Shown here: positions 10,716 to 19,669 of the stretch, piece after piece
Position numbering within the stretch: position 1 is the first letter of the stretch
Layout of the letters: each line of letters starts with the position of its first letter
Source of the DNA: an uncultured Prevotellaceae bacterium
GTDB taxonomy: Bacteria; Bacteroidota; Bacteroidia; Bacteroidales; Bacteroidaceae
DNA: 46,169 nucleotides
Direction: 5' to 3'
Assembly: GCA_902776545.1 (NCBI GenBank)
Contig: CACYQO010000013.1
Span: 1 to 46,169 of the forward strand
The notes under the pieces: generated by a model
What the model was told of the DNA's origin: nothing
The model's input: the letters and a program-made list of their open reading frames with translations, nothing else
Database searches by the model: none
Position numbers and translations under genes: made by a program

Positions 10716-10757
10716 AAAAAAAACGCAAATCACCCTGTTTTTTAGGATGATTTGTGC
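10716..10757 (-). terminator. Terminator of cysK
   Basis: Minus-strand hairpin with arms GCACAAATCATCCT and AGGGTGATTTGC (one mismatch, one bulge) around a short A/C loop, followed by GTTTTTTTTAT. It separates cysK from the kinase promoter 11 bp further on. Confidence 0.85.
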
Positions 10758-10779
10758 CTTTATCGGGAAAAATCGTGCT

Positions 10780-11727
10780 TTAAAGCGGGTATTCGTCGAA
10801 AGCGTAGAGTACCGTCGAGAGGTAGCGTTCGCCAGTATCAGGCAACAGGGCTACAATCTTCTTTCCCTTATTTTCCGGGCGCTTGGCGATCACTGAGGCA
10901 CCAAAGGCTGCTGCTCCAGACGAGATACCCACCAGCAGCCCTTCCTTCTGGGCCAGTTCACGGCCGGTGCGGATAGCGTCATCGTTCTCGATATCAAGTA
11001 CTTCGTCGATGAGATTGCCATCGTAAGTCTTGGGAACGAAGCCGGCACCGATACCCTGAATCTTATGAGGACCACTCGGACCGCCGTTGAGGACGGGTGA
11101 TGACTTGGGCTCTACTGCGATGATCTTCACATTCGGATTCTTCTCCTTCAGGTACTTTGCTACACCAGAGACCGTACCACCAGTGCCCACACCTGCTACG
11201 AAGATGTCGATCTCGCCATCTGTCTGCTGCCAGAGCTCAGGACCTGTAGTGGCATAGTGCTTGGCGGGATTGGCTGGGTTTTCAAACTGTTGCAGGATGA
11301 TGCTGCCGGGAATGCTGTCGCGCAGTTGTTCTGCAGCCTTGATGGCGCCAGGCATACCGTCCTTGCCGCTCGTCAGTCTCACCTCAGCACCATAAGCTTT
11401 CACCAGGTTACGACGCTCTACACTCATCGTCTCAGGCATCGTGAGGATGAGCTTGTAGCCCTTGACAGCACTGACGAGTGCCAGTCCTACGCCTGTGTTT
11501 CCACTCGTCGGCTCGATGATGGTGGCACCGGGCTTCAGCAGTCCTTTCTGTTCTGCGTCTTCTATCATCGCCAAAGCGATGCGGTCTTTTACACTGCCGC
11601 CAGGATTGAAGAATTCCACCTTGGCGATAATCGGAGTCTCAAGTCCCTTGGCCTCTGAGAACTTGGTGAGTTCCAGTAGAGGGGTGTTGCCGATAAGCTC
11701 GGTCAGCTGTTTTGCAATCTTTGCCAT
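10780..11727 (-). CDS. cysK: Cysteine synthase (O-acetylserine sulfhydrylase)
   Basis: 315 residues from the ATG at 11727 ([20 protein letters not shown]). A frame extension to 11829 runs through the promoter and is rejected. Fold-type II PLP enzyme that makes cysteine from O-acetylserine and sulfide in the cytoplasm. Visible signatures: the PLP lysine in GGSVKDRIA, the substrate loop [11 protein letters not shown], the phosphate-binding glycines [10 protein letters not shown], and the serine loop GISSGAA. Length is normal. The C-terminus ends [14 protein letters not shown], a typical CysK ending. Single gene between its own promoter and a terminator. Confidence 0.96.
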   Translation of the reverse strand: MAKIAKQLTELIGNTPLLELTKFSEAKGLETPIIAKVEFFNPGGSVKDRIALAMIEDAEQKGLLKPGATIIEPTSGNTGVGLALVSAVKGYKLILTMPETMSVERRNLVKAYGAEVRLTSGKDGMPGAIKAAEQLRDSIPGSIILQQFENPANPAKHYATTGPELWQQTDGEIDIFVAGVGTGGTVSGVAKYLKEKNPNVKIIAVEPKSSPVLNGGPSGPHKIQGIGAGFVPKTYDGNLIDEVLDIENDDAIRTGRELAQKEGLLVGISSGAAAFGASVIAKRPENKGKKIVALLPDTGERYLSTVLYAFDEYPL

Positions 11728-11769
11728 AATCTTTCTGTTTAAATGTTTGTTGTTTAATGTTTCTGGGTG

Positions 11770-11777
11770 CAAAGGTA
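11770..11777 (-). promoter_or_regulatory. -7 box of the cysK promoter
   Basis: Minus-strand TACCTTTG, 43 bp before the ATG. The -33 region is weak (TTTC about 19 bp upstream), so only the -7 element is claimed. Confidence 0.55.
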
Positions 11778-11907
11778 CGGTGATTTTAGAGGTTACGAAA
11801 TCCCACACGTGGGCTATTCCGCATACCACAAATATGGTATTCTGTCCCTTTTTACCCCTACACCTTATTTATATATAGGGGCAAAAAGTGAAAAAATGGG
11901 TAAAAAG

Positions 11908-11939
11908 TTTGGCGGTTTCATGGAAAATACGTACTTTTG
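11908..11939 (+). promoter_or_regulatory. Promoter of frr-rsgA
   Basis: TTTG (11908-11911), a 20-bp spacer and TACTTTTG (11932-11939), 28 bp before the frr ATG. Divergent from the cysK promoter. Confidence 0.75.
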
Positions 11940-11966
11940 TCAACAGAAAGCTAAAACTTAAAGAAT

Positions 11967-12527
11967 ATGATTGACGTTAAAGAAACTTTGAAGAAAAGTG
12001 AGGAGCGCATGGAGATGGCTGCCATGTTCCTCGAAGATGAGTTGAACCGCATCCGTGCTGGTCGTGCTAATGTGGCCATCCTTGATGGCGTACGAGTGGA
12101 GTCTTATGGCTCGAAAGTGCCTTTGAACCAAGTGGCTAATGTGAGTGTTCCTGATCCGCGTACCATCGCTATCAAGCCTTGGGACCGTAAGGAGATCCGT
12201 GCCATTGAGAAGGCTATCATGGATTCAGATGTGGGCATCACCCCAGAGAATAATGGTGAGGTGATTCGCCTGAACATCCCCATTCCTACAGAAGAGCGCC
12301 GTCGCGATCTTACTAAGCAGTGCGCCAAGATCGCTGAGAAGGCTAAGGTGGAGGTGCGTAACGTACGTGGCGACATCAAGGACAAGCTGAAGAAGGCGAT
12401 CAAGGACGGACTTTCTGAGGACAATGAGAAGGATGCCGAGTTGGAGCTCCAGAAGATTCACGATAAGTACATCAAGAAAATCGACGATCTCCTGGCTGCA
12501 AAGAACAAAGAAATCATGACAGTGTAA
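11967..12527 (+). CDS. frr: Ribosome recycling factor
   Basis: 186 residues, the usual length. It splits post-termination ribosomes together with EF-G. The sequence carries the family's typical stretches: LNRIRAGRANVAILDGV near residue 27, VPDPRTIAIKPWDR in the middle, NGEVIRLNIPIPTEERR, and a helical C-terminus rich in Lys (KIHDKYIKKIDDLLAAKNKE). The start ATG at 11967 follows a consensus promoter. The stop codon TAA at 12525-12527 touches the start of rsgA, so the two are co-transcribed and probably translationally coupled. Confidence 0.97.
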   Translation: MIDVKETLKKSEERMEMAAMFLEDELNRIRAGRANVAILDGVRVESYGSKVPLNQVANVSVPDPRTIAIKPWDRKEIRAIEKAIMDSDVGITPENNGEVIRLNIPIPTEERRRDLTKQCAKIAEKAKVEVRNVRGDIKDKLKKAIKDGLSEDNEKDAELELQKIHDKYIKKIDDLLAAKNKEIMTV

Positions 12528-13445
12528 GTGAAAGGACTTGTCATAAGGAATACAGGCAGCTGGTACACCGTCCAGACAGACGAGGGCCAGCTGCTTGACT
12601 GTAAAGTGAAAGGAAACTTCCGCCTGCGAGGCATACGGAGCACGAATCCTGTGGCTGTAGGCGATCGTGTCTGCGTCTCTGAGGGGAACTTCATTACAGA
12701 GATAGAGAATCGCCGCAACTATATCATCCGGAGGAGCATCAACCTTTCTAAACAGAGTCATATCATTGCCGCCAATGTTGATCAGGCCTTGCTTGTTGTT
12801 ACAGTCAATCGTCCTCAGACGAACACCACATTCATTGACCGCTTTCTCGCTTCGGCTGAAGCTTACAGAGTGCCAGTGGTGCTGGTATTCAATAAGTCAG
12901 ACTTGCTTGACGATGATGAGAAACACTATCAGCAGATGTTGATTCATCTCTATGAGACGGTCGGCTATGAGTGTCGTGCCATCTCTGCAGAGACGGGCGA
13001 CGGCATTGATGCGCTTTTACCTATGCTGCAAGGGAAGATAACGCTGTTAAGCGGCAATAGCGGAGTGGGGAAGTCCACCATCATTAATCGCCTCGTGCCA
13101 GGCGTCAACTTGCGTACGGCAGAGATCTCTGATGCCCATCAGATGGGACAGCACACTACCACATTCTCAGAAATGATCCCCTTGGGTGAGGGATGGCTGA
13201 TTGACACCCCAGGCATCAAAGGCTTCGGCACGTTCGATATGGAGCCCGAAGAACTCACTTCTTATTTTAAGGAAATCTTCCGTTTCTCCAAAGACTGCCG
13301 CTTTTCCAATTGTACCCACACTCATGAGCCAGGCTGCGCCGTTCTTCAGGCTTTGGAGAATCATTACATCGCCCAAAGCCGCTATCAGAGCTATCTGTCC
13401 ATGCTCAATGACAAGGACGATAGCAAATACCGTGAAGCTTATTGA
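12528..13445 (+). CDS. rsgA: Small-subunit ribosome biogenesis GTPase RsgA
   Basis: 305 residues starting with GTG at 12528, immediately after the frr stop. An ATG start would truncate the OB-fold, whose first strand is [15 protein letters not shown]. RsgA is a circularly permuted GTPase that helps 30S subunits mature: the G4 motif NKSD comes before the P-loop GNSGVGKST, followed by DTPG. The C-terminal zinc site is visible as [14 protein letters not shown]. Its last 7 bp overlap the end of the convergent CotH gene, and no terminator lies between them. Confidence 0.96.
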   Translation: MKGLVIRNTGSWYTVQTDEGQLLDCKVKGNFRLRGIRSTNPVAVGDRVCVSEGNFITEIENRRNYIIRRSINLSKQSHIIAANVDQALLVVTVNRPQTNTTFIDRFLASAEAYRVPVVLVFNKSDLLDDDEKHYQQMLIHLYETVGYECRAISAETGDGIDALLPMLQGKITLLSGNSGVGKSTIINRLVPGVNLRTAEISDAHQMGQHTTTFSEMIPLGEGWLIDTPGIKGFGTFDMEPEELTSYFKEIFRFSKDCRFSNCTHTHEPGCAVLQALENHYIAQSRYQSYLSMLNDKDDSKYREAY

Positions 13446-15865
13446 GTTTTGATGACTTTCTTCCCTCCAACGATATAGATGCCACGTGGCAGGCCCTCCA
13501 GCGAAGTGCTGCCAGAGCGAACCTTGCGACCATTCAGGTCGTAGATGTCTTGGGCTTTAGTGGTCTCGTTGCTGATGGTACGGATGCCGTTAGTTTCGAT
13601 GAGAGCCGTGATGGCGAGGCTGGTGCACTGGGGCATGACCATTTCCAGACGGCTACCTTGAACCTCTTCTGTGTTTGAACCATTAGTGACGATTTTCCAT
13701 CCTGTGACGACCTTGTCTGATTCAGGGCTTCCCTCTAAGGTGATAGCCCTGTCTTGGAAGAATTTCCCGTCGAAGGTGCCCTTGGTGAGCCTGACACCGT
13801 TGAATCGGATGCCTGTGTCTTCTGCACCTTCCACACCTTTGTTAATAGTCATCGAGATGGCTGTTCCCAATTTGTAGAAGTCTGCAATCTGCTTGATAAA
13901 GGCATTGTCACGTTTAGACAACCAGTCACGGATGCTCTTCGCATCGTTCTTGATATTGTCTTCGTTGCTGCCTCCCCATCCCCAGCCCCAGGGGCTTGGC
14001 GGGTTCAACTCGTTCTTATGGACAAGCAGTTCATCATAGACGAGTTCGTACATCGAGTCAAAGATCTCGCGCACACCCTTCTCGTTGAGGAAGTCTCCCA
14101 TATAGATGTAGCAGTGATCGATGAACTCGCGATTGAAGTCCGGATCCTCCATGAGGTGACGGAAGAGTCGTGTAGCCTCCTCGGTATTGGCCCATGTGTG
14201 ATCCCTATCATATTTTGGATCATATATCCACTTGATGGTATTGAAGTCTGCCTTTGAGCCATAGAGACCAAGTCCGAAGTCTGTGTCCTTGGAGATCCAT
14301 CGCCATTTGCCGTCTTCGGTTCTTGGGCGCCATAAGACCATGTTGTTGCCAGGGAAGTCCTGATTGTTGAAATAGAGGTTCATCACCATCAGGTTGATGT
14401 ATTCCTCCCAATCCATCCACTCGGCATATTCCGCCAACGTGTGGCCTGTTTCGGAATAGAACTTCACAAACTCATCATAATTGTCCTCGGTACCTGCTTT
14501 CAGTTCACCCACCACTCTGCTGTTCTCCTGGGCAATCTCCATCATGTCAATGTCTTCGAGTCCGTCGTAGTTGGTGAAGATGTTGTCATCGTTGCTTCGC
14601 TCGCGGATGTTGAGCAGACAGTGGTATTCGCCGTTGATATAGATGGCAGCTGGGCGCCAGGCCTGCCAGTCGAGGTCGGCATTCTGTCCCATGGTGCGCT
14701 GGATGACGGCATCGCGCAGCATGTCGTACTGGAAATCGTTGCCGCCATTACGCAGCATGATGCTCTTGAAATCCGTCACTCCAGGCTTCTGATCGGGGAA
14801 GAACTCGTATTCGAGACGCTTGGCACCAAAACGCTTGTTGGCATAGATGGCCATCGACTTACGTGCCCAGTCTCTCGACTGTCCGCCCATGACACGGGTT
14901 TCGCAAATCTGATTGAGTACGCTTACCTTACCGGGTTCGTCGAACAGTTCGAAGTTGATGGGGCGACGCCAGTTGATCTGGTTTGCCTTACTGTTTTTGG
15001 TGAAGATACCTTCTTTGCCATTCAAGTAGTCATCGTTGGTGGTGATGGAAACCACAGGAATGGTCATGTCGCGGTCGAGGAAGATATACGACTGAACGGT
15101 AGAACGAGGTGAGAGCCAGCCATCGCAGAAGAGTTTGGCGCGAATGGCATAGCTGTCATTAATCGAGATCTCTTTTGTGTAGAGTTTGCTGGCCTTGGTG
15201 GGCTCCTTACCGTCTGTGGTATAGTAAATCTGTGTACCCTCTGGTGCATCTTTCGGCAGAGAGAGGGCGAGAGAAATCTTCTTGGAAGAGGTCAGTACAT
15301 GACCTGGTTCGCTGAAGACGGGTTCGCCAAGAATATGCTTTTCGTCGCACACTTCTCCACAGTTGGTAGCCCCAGGTGTGGGTGTCAGCTGATAACCCCA
15401 CTCGCTGCCGCCGTCAGTCTTGCGGCCATAGGCGATATTGGGAGCCGGCATTTTAGGTAGTGCGGCAGGCAGACTGTCAACCACCTCGTTGCCCATTAAC
15501 AGATAGACAACGCAGCCTTTGCCTGTATCCAGACGAAAATCGGTGTGAAGTGACCACTCTTCCTTGTCGCAGTATACAACGATGAATCCTTTTGCATCAA
15601 TGGTCTTATTGGGCAGTTGCCAAGCGTTGCCCTCCATGGTACCTATCTGATAATCTTTCAGGTTGATGGACTCGTCGCTGTTGTTATAGAGCTCTACCCA
15701 CGAGTCTGGGAATTCGTGCAGGTCATCCATGATGCAGTCGATGTTGGATTGCATCAGTTCGTTGATAACCAGTTTTGACGTGGTCTGGGCGTCAGCGATT
15801 GTTGTTAGAATGGTTGTCGTCAGCAAGACGAGGATACACATAATATTCTTCCTTAGTTGTCTCAT
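13439..15865 (-). CDS. Secreted CotH-family protein with lamin-tail domain, chitobiase-like domain and type IX-like C-terminal tail
   Basis: 808 residues from the ATG at 15865, 28 bp after a TACCTTTG box. Signal peptide [20 protein letters not shown], ending ADAQ. Order: lamin-tail domain (about 30-165: [33 protein letters not shown]), a chitobiase C-terminal/Fn3-associated domain (about 180-270: [10 protein letters not shown]), the CotH kinase-like domain (about 275-630, with the conserved [16 protein letters not shown] block), then a beta-rich tail ending [12 protein letters not shown] and [15 protein letters not shown]. That tail resembles the T9SS sorting domain, but an anchored or polysaccharide-related role cannot be read from sequence. 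CotH members include protein kinases of spore coats; the substrate here is unknown. Confidence 0.88.
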   Translation of the reverse strand: MRQLRKNIMCILVLLTTTILTTIADAQTTSKLVINELMQSNIDCIMDDLHEFPDSWVELYNNSDESINLKDYQIGTMEGNAWQLPNKTIDAKGFIVVYCDKEEWSLHTDFRLDTGKGCVVYLLMGNEVVDSLPAALPKMPAPNIAYGRKTDGGSEWGYQLTPTPGATNCGEVCDEKHILGEPVFSEPGHVLTSSKKISLALSLPKDAPEGTQIYYTTDGKEPTKASKLYTKEISINDSYAIRAKLFCDGWLSPRSTVQSYIFLDRDMTIPVVSITTNDDYLNGKEGIFTKNSKANQINWRRPINFELFDEPGKVSVLNQICETRVMGGQSRDWARKSMAIYANKRFGAKRLEYEFFPDQKPGVTDFKSIMLRNGGNDFQYDMLRDAVIQRTMGQNADLDWQAWRPAAIYINGEYHCLLNIRERSNDDNIFTNYDGLEDIDMMEIAQENSRVVGELKAGTEDNYDEFVKFYSETGHTLAEYAEWMDWEEYINLMVMNLYFNNQDFPGNNMVLWRPRTEDGKWRWISKDTDFGLGLYGSKADFNTIKWIYDPKYDRDHTWANTEEATRLFRHLMEDPDFNREFIDHCYIYMGDFLNEKGVREIFDSMYELVYDELLVHKNELNPPSPWGWGWGGSNEDNIKNDAKSIRDWLSKRDNAFIKQIADFYKLGTAISMTINKGVEGAEDTGIRFNGVRLTKGTFDGKFFQDRAITLEGSPESDKVVTGWKIVTNGSNTEEVQGSRLEMVMPQCTSLAITALIETNGIRTISNETTKAQDIYDLNGRKVRSGSTSLEGLPRGIYIVGGKKVIKTQ

Positions 15866-15892
15866 TTTGATGGTTCGGTTAAAATTCGGGTG

Positions 15893-15900
15893 CAAAGGTA
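15893..15900 (-). promoter_or_regulatory. -7 box of the CotH gene
   Basis: Minus-strand TACCTTTG 28 bp before the ATG. No convincing TTTG at the expected distance. Confidence 0.55.
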
Positions 15901-15945
15901 TAAAAATAAATTGAAATGCAGACAACAAAATAAGAATTATTAAGA

Positions 15946-16611
15946 TTATCTGTACAGAGTGACGGTGCCTCCGTCACTCTGTGCGTATTTTCGTAGCAGT
16001 TCTTGGATGAAGTGAGCATTGTCAGCGACACGCTGTTCATTGCCGTCATAACCATTAATGAGTACCACAAGGTGAGTCGTTGCCATCGTCATCTTCGTCC
16101 GTTCATGGTCGCTGGTAGGTGTGCCTACGCCTCCCTCGGCATCACGATAAACTGGTAGTCCTGCGATGTTGAGCATGCCTCGTCCGATACCTTCATACGG
16201 TTCTCCCTCGCGCCCCACACCCAAGGTAAGCGTGTCGCCCACAAACTTATCGGCATCGAAGCCTCCGATGCTATAGCCATAGGCGATGGAAGCAAGGTTG
16301 ATGAGGTCCACAAGGGTGTCGATCTGATACAGTTCCTTTCCTTGCAGCATCCTTCGGATAAGTTGTTCGCTGGCAGGACGGTAGCGCGAAGGATCCTTGC
16401 CGCAGGCTTTATACACCCGTCGGGTGGCTGCAATACTGGGCAGATCCTTCAGGCTCTCTGTGGTCAGTTCCTGACGGAAACGTTCTTCCAGCTCATGAAT
16501 CTCATCCCAAAGCTCTTTTGAATAGGGCGTGTTGACTACTTGTGCTTCGACGGCAGCCCCCACAAACATTGGGCAAACCGACTCAATCTCCTGTGATACG
16601 ATGATGTTCAT
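15946..16611 (-). CDS. B3/B4 tRNA-binding domain protein (PheT-related, stand-alone)
   Basis: 221 residues, last gene of the SPFH-led operon, 14 bp after the epimerase-like gene. It fits the B3/B4 domain of phenylalanyl-tRNA synthetase beta chain found as a free-standing protein: ATRRVYKACGKDPSRYRPAS with LIRRMLQGKELYQIDTLVDL is the characteristic block, followed by SIGGFDADKF and a C-terminal region with THLVVLINGYD. Stand-alone members have been suggested to edit or bind tRNA or amino acids, but the function is not settled. No signal peptide, so it should be cytoplasmic. Confidence 0.85.
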   Translation of the reverse strand: MNIIVSQEIESVCPMFVGAAVEAQVVNTPYSKELWDEIHELEERFRQELTTESLKDLPSIAATRRVYKACGKDPSRYRPASEQLIRRMLQGKELYQIDTLVDLINLASIAYGYSIGGFDADKFVGDTLTLGVGREGEPYEGIGRGMLNIAGLPVYRDAEGGVGTPTSDHERTKMTMATTHLVVLINGYDGNEQRVADNAHFIQELLRKYAQSDGGTVTLYR

Positions 16612-16625
16612 AGAGTGACGATGAC

Positions 16626-17498
16626 TTATCCGATGGTGATATCATATCTCGACATGAACGAGGCACCTGGCTGCAGATGGTTCATCAGAGGCTTGTCCTT
16701 GAACTCGCCCTTGAAACTACGAGGGTCGCCAATGCCGTACCAAGGCTCAATGCAGACGAAGGGCGCCTGTTTTCCGAAAGGACTCCAAAAGGCGATGACG
16801 GGGGTGCGGAAGGTGACAGTCACTTCTGGATCACCACTAGCGCCTAATAGTTCTGCACAATGCAACTGGCATTTGTGGATTTTGATGGAGTCATTACGCC
16901 AGGTGTTGTCCGTAAACTCCATAATGCCATTCTCTGCCTCGACGAATGGTATCTCGTCCATTTCGTGCGAACCGTCGCCATAACTGTGGAGGGCATCCAT
17001 CGGCTCCTCATTGTCAAGACGGATACGACCATATTGGTTCTCGCCAGCCTTCATGCCTGGAATGTTGAAAGCCGGATGGCCGCCTATCTGGAAATGAATC
17101 TCCTGGGTGTCGGTATTATGGACATGCCAGATGACACCTACTTTATTATTATCAAGCACATAGCTGACACTGAGAGTGAAATCGTAGGGATAGACCAGCT
17201 TCGTCTCTGCAGACGATTCAAGTGCGAAGGTGATCTTACGCTCGCCTTGGGCGATGAGCTTGAAATCGGTGTCGCGGGCAAATCCGTGACGAGGCAGGTG
17301 GTATTCCTTTCCATCGACGGTATAAGTGTCGTTGTTCACGCTGCAGACGATGGGGAAGAGGATGGGTGAGCGGCGAGGCCAGAATTTCGGATCTCCCTGC
17401 CACAGATATTCCTTACCGTTTGCGTCCTTGATGCTCTGGAGCTCGGCTCCTTTCTCTGATACGACGATCGAGAGTTGTTCGTTTTTGAGTTCTACCAT
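16626..17498 (-). CDS. Aldose 1-epimerase family protein (LacX-like)
   Basis: 290 residues. Galactose-mutarotase fold: ELQSIKDANGKEYLWQGD at the N-terminus, the first catalytic-type His in PRHGFARD (near 94), GGHPAFNIP (second His) and the acidic residue in CIEPWYG near the C-terminus. This layout is that of the LacX subgroup of COG2017, which acts on sugars or phosphosugars of unclear identity. It starts 9 bp after the DUF1648 gene, so it belongs to the same transcription unit. Confidence 0.88.
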   Translation of the reverse strand: MVELKNEQLSIVVSEKGAELQSIKDANGKEYLWQGDPKFWPRRSPILFPIVCSVNNDTYTVDGKEYHLPRHGFARDTDFKLIAQGERKITFALESSAETKLVYPYDFTLSVSYVLDNNKVGVIWHVHNTDTQEIHFQIGGHPAFNIPGMKAGENQYGRIRLDNEEPMDALHSYGDGSHEMDEIPFVEAENGIMEFTDNTWRNDSIKIHKCQLHCAELLGASGDPEVTVTFRTPVIAFWSPFGKQAPFVCIEPWYGIGDPRSFKGEFKDKPLMNHLQPGASFMSRYDITIG

Positions 17499-17507
17499 AA
17501 TAGTTTG

Positions 17508-17993
17508 TTATTTTGATTTGTAGATAATAATTGAAAACAAAACAGTTTCCACGAGGATGATGCCGATGGCTGCCAATATGGGAATGACAGACGGGGAACT
17601 CATGCCAAGCATGGTATAGGCGACAGCCAGAGGTGTTAACAGGAATGTGACGCCTGTCACCCGAATTAGCCGAATGGCTTGTTCCACCTGACGGATGTTC
17701 TTGATTTCGAAAGGCATATTGATATGTCGTGGGAAATAGGCACATACCATACAGACGATGGCGCCTATTGTCAAGAGTGCACAGGGAATGGTGATTCCCA
17801 CAGGCGAACCGTATGCATTCGGCTTGCCTGAAGCGTCGAAATGGGTGGGGACAATGTCTGGCGCACGATGAACCATCCAAATGATCAGTCCCCAGACGAT
17901 GAGGGCTATCAGGACAAACACGATTTCAAAGACGGTCGCCTCTGTGGTGCGATGCACCTTAATCTTCTCGATGTCAAAGTTGTTCTGTTCCAT
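17508..17993 (-). CDS. DUF1648-containing membrane protein
   Basis: 161 residues from the ATG at 17993, which overlaps the end of the ribbon-helix-helix gene by 20 bp; the longer frame to 18101 is rejected. Cytosolic N-terminus (MEQNNFDIEKIKVHRTTEAT), a first membrane helix (IVFVLIALIVWGLIIWMV), the DUF1648 loop APDIVPTHFDASGKPNAYG, then three more hydrophobic segments. DUF1648 is found in SdpI-type immunity/signalling proteins. Here it forms a compact unit with an SPFH protein and a small DNA-binding protein, so an envelope-stress or membrane-homeostasis role is likely but unproven. Confidence 0.85.
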   Translation of the reverse strand: MEQNNFDIEKIKVHRTTEATVFEIVFVLIALIVWGLIIWMVHRAPDIVPTHFDASGKPNAYGSPVGITIPCALLTIGAIVCMVCAYFPRHINMPFEIKNIRQVEQAIRLIRVTGVTFLLTPLAVAYTMLGMSSPSVIPILAAIGIILVETVLFSIIIYKSK

Positions 17994-18162
17994 TGTTTTG
18001 CTTTTTCTTGGGCAGACGCTTAGCTTTGCGCAGGGCCTCGGTGATGATCCATTGCAACTGGCCGTTGGTGCTGCGGAACTCGTCTGCAGCCCAGGCTTCA
18101 ATAGCGTTCATCGTCTCAGCGTCGACGCGGAGGATAAAACTCTTGGTGCTCTTGTCTGGCAT
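17974..18162 (-). CDS. Arc-type ribbon-helix-helix DNA-binding protein
   Basis: 62 residues, starting 3 bp after the SPFH stop. The beta-strand KSFILRVDAETMNAIEAWA followed by two helices (STNGQLQWIITEALRKAKR) is the ribbon-helix-helix pattern, and the tail is basic (KKKQNN). These dimers bind short inverted repeats. A perfect 17-bp palindrome (19150-19166) at the operon's transcription start is a natural target, suggesting autoregulation. It sits between a stomatin-type protein and a DUF1648 membrane protein. Confidence 0.85.
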   Translation of the reverse strand: MPDKSTKSFILRVDAETMNAIEAWAADEFRSTNGQLQWIITEALRKAKRLPKKKQNNGTEQL

Positions 18163-18165
18163 AGG

Positions 18166-19131
18166 TTAATGGTTCAGCGTTCCTGTGTTTACGACTGGCT
18201 GGGCAGATTCGTCGCCACAGAGCACCACGAGCAGATTGCTCACCATCGCAGCCTTCTTGTCGTCGTCGAGGTCGACGATGTTCTCGTTGGAAAGCTTGTC
18301 GAGTGCCATTTTTACCATCGAGACAGCCCCTTCGACGATCTTCTCGCGGGCTGTGATGATAGCAGAGGCCTGCTGGCGACGCAGCATCACAGCTGCTATC
18401 TCAGGAGCATAGGCGAGGTAGTTGATGCGTGCCTCAACGACCTCGATACCTGCAAGCGCCAGACGTTCGTCGAGTTTCTGCTCCAGTTGTTCGTTTATTT
18501 CGTCGGCACTTGAGCGCAGCGTAGGCTCCCCAACCTTGGAGTCCTCATCGTCGTAAGCATATTGGCCAGCCACCTGGCGTAAAGCTGCATCACTCTGCAC
18601 TCGTACGAAATTCTCCAGAGCGTTCATCAGTCCCTTCGTATCAGCGCCGATGGCATTGGGATTGGAAGCCATCGTCTGGGAATCTACCTCGAAGAGAGCC
18701 TTGTAGGTGTCCTTCAGCTTCCATACGAGCACCAGACCGATCATCACGGGATTTCCCGTCTTATCGTTCACCTTGATGGGCTCGGCGTCGAGATTGCGGG
18801 CTCGCAGCGATACCTTTTTCGTGCCGTAGAAGGGGCAGATCCAGTAGAATCCCGTCTTTGAGAACGTGCCGCTGTACTTGCCGAACCATGTAGTCACCTT
18901 AGCCTCGTTGGGCTCCAGCATCATCAGTCCGAACCACATTATTATATTTATAAGGAGCAACAGCAGGCTGCCGCCCAGCTCCCAGCCGCCATAATTGCCA
19001 CCGCTGTTGTCGAGCGTGATGATGCTGTACACAATGCCTGCGATGGCCAAAACCATCACAACGATGTTGATGAACAATGCGAGAAACCCGTTCATCACCG
19101 TTCCCTTGAATGCAAATTCTTTATTCTCCAT
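18166..19131 (-). CDS. SPFH (stomatin/prohibitin/flotillin) domain membrane protein
   Basis: 321 residues from the ATG at 19131; the upstream frame to 19221 lies in the promoter region. Two N-terminal membrane helices ([20 protein letters not shown] and [16 protein letters not shown]), then the SPFH domain ([43 protein letters not shown]) and a long charged helical region ([40 protein letters not shown]) typical of oligomerising SPFH proteins. Such proteins scaffold membrane microdomains or guard membrane proteases. First gene of a five-gene operon. Confidence 0.92.
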   Translation of the reverse strand: MENKEFAFKGTVMNGFLALFINIVVMVLAIAGIVYSIITLDNSGGNYGGWELGGSLLLLLINIIMWFGLMMLEPNEAKVTTWFGKYSGTFSKTGFYWICPFYGTKKVSLRARNLDAEPIKVNDKTGNPVMIGLVLVWKLKDTYKALFEVDSQTMASNPNAIGADTKGLMNALENFVRVQSDAALRQVAGQYAYDDEDSKVGEPTLRSSADEINEQLEQKLDERLALAGIEVVEARINYLAYAPEIAAVMLRRQQASAIITAREKIVEGAVSMVKMALDKLSNENIVDLDDDKKAAMVSNLLVVLCGDESAQPVVNTGTLNH

Positions 19132-19149
19132 AATGATTAAGTTTAGAAT

Positions 19150-19166
19150 GATATCAATTTGATATC
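19150..19166. promoter_or_regulatory. Perfect palindromic operator at the SPFH operon start
   Basis: GATATCAATTTGATATC is an 8+1+8 perfect palindrome. It lies immediately downstream of the -7 box (19168-19175) and covers the predicted transcription start. A candidate autoregulatory site for the ribbon-helix-helix protein of the same operon. Confidence 0.6.
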
Positions 19167-19167
19167 G

Positions 19168-19175
19168 CAAAGATA
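19168..19175 (-). promoter_or_regulatory. -7 box of the SPFH operon
   Basis: Minus-strand TATCTTTG, 37 bp before the ATG at 19131. The -33 element is not clear. Confidence 0.6.
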
Positions 19176-19388
19176 TGAACTTTTTCTGAATCCGCAATGG
19201 TTTTTGCTGAAGTTTTAACATGATTTAAACAAAAGGGTCTCTTGTGATGCTAAATGGAATTTCTATCCAAAACAGTTACGGTCACAAATGCGGTCATGCG
19301 ACCTTCTTGTTTGAAGAATAAGTGAAATGTCTTTACAGATTTCTGTTCATCCCTATAAACTCGGAGAAAATGCCGTTTAAAGTCGGAG

Positions 19389-19447
19389 TTTACAGGCACT
19401 AAACTCCAACTTTACAGGCACTAAAGTCCAACTTTACAGGCATGAAA
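19389..19447. repeat. Three direct repeats of TTTACAGGCACTAAA at 22-bp spacing
   Basis: Copies at 19389-19403, 19411-19425 and 19433-19447 (the last ends CATGAAA), separated by CTCCAAC or GTCCAAC. The first copy also lies in an inverted repeat (GGAGTTTA and TAAACTCC). This is in the 500-bp gap between the divergent SPFH and DUF4421 genes. Spacing of about two helical turns suits cooperative protein binding, but no binder is identified. Confidence 0.75.
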
Positions 19448-19555
19448 ATTTGGGATTTGTAACACTTTGAAAACCAGATAGATACAAGATTCTTTCGTTA
19501 AAGATGATTGTGTCTGAAAATTGTTTACATATGCGCTTTGTGTTCTTTCCAGATA

Positions 19556-19586
19556 GGTCACATGGTCACACTTGTGACAGTGACCG
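19556..19586. repeat. Nested GTCAC/GTGAC inverted repeats
   Basis: GGTCACATGGTCACAC followed by TTGTGACAGTGACC: an outer pair GGTCAC/GTGACC and an inner pair GTCAC/GTGAC, about 50 bp upstream of the -7 box of the DUF4421-mnmA unit. A looser related cluster (GGTCACAAATGCGGTCATG) is at about 19270-19290. It could be an operator; it is not a standard CRP-type TGTGA-N6-TCACA site. Confidence 0.5.
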
Positions 19587-19634
19587 TTTAACAAGTTTTT
19601 TCCCCATTCTCTTCGGTAAGTGGGATTTTTTTAC

Positions 19635-19642
19635 TACCTTTG
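19635..19642 (+). promoter_or_regulatory. -7 box of the DUF4421-mnmA unit
   Basis: TACCTTTG, 27 bp before the ATG at 19670, with an imperfect -33 (TTCG) 19 bp upstream at 19612-19615. Confidence 0.6.
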
Positions 19643-19669
19643 TGCCCGAATCTACATGCAATAGTCAAT

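Noticed and set aside
10651-10779. Small gene between cysK and the kinases
   Set aside because: The gap is fully explained by the cysK terminator and the kinase promoter.
12225-12761. A 178-residue minus-strand ORF opposite frr/rsgA
   Set aside because: Both plus-strand genes are certain and contiguous; the antisense frame lacks motifs and a promoter.
19556-19586. CRP/FNR-type binding site
   Set aside because: The half-sites are in the order TCACA ... TGTGA with a 3-4 bp gap, not TGTGA-N6-TCACA.
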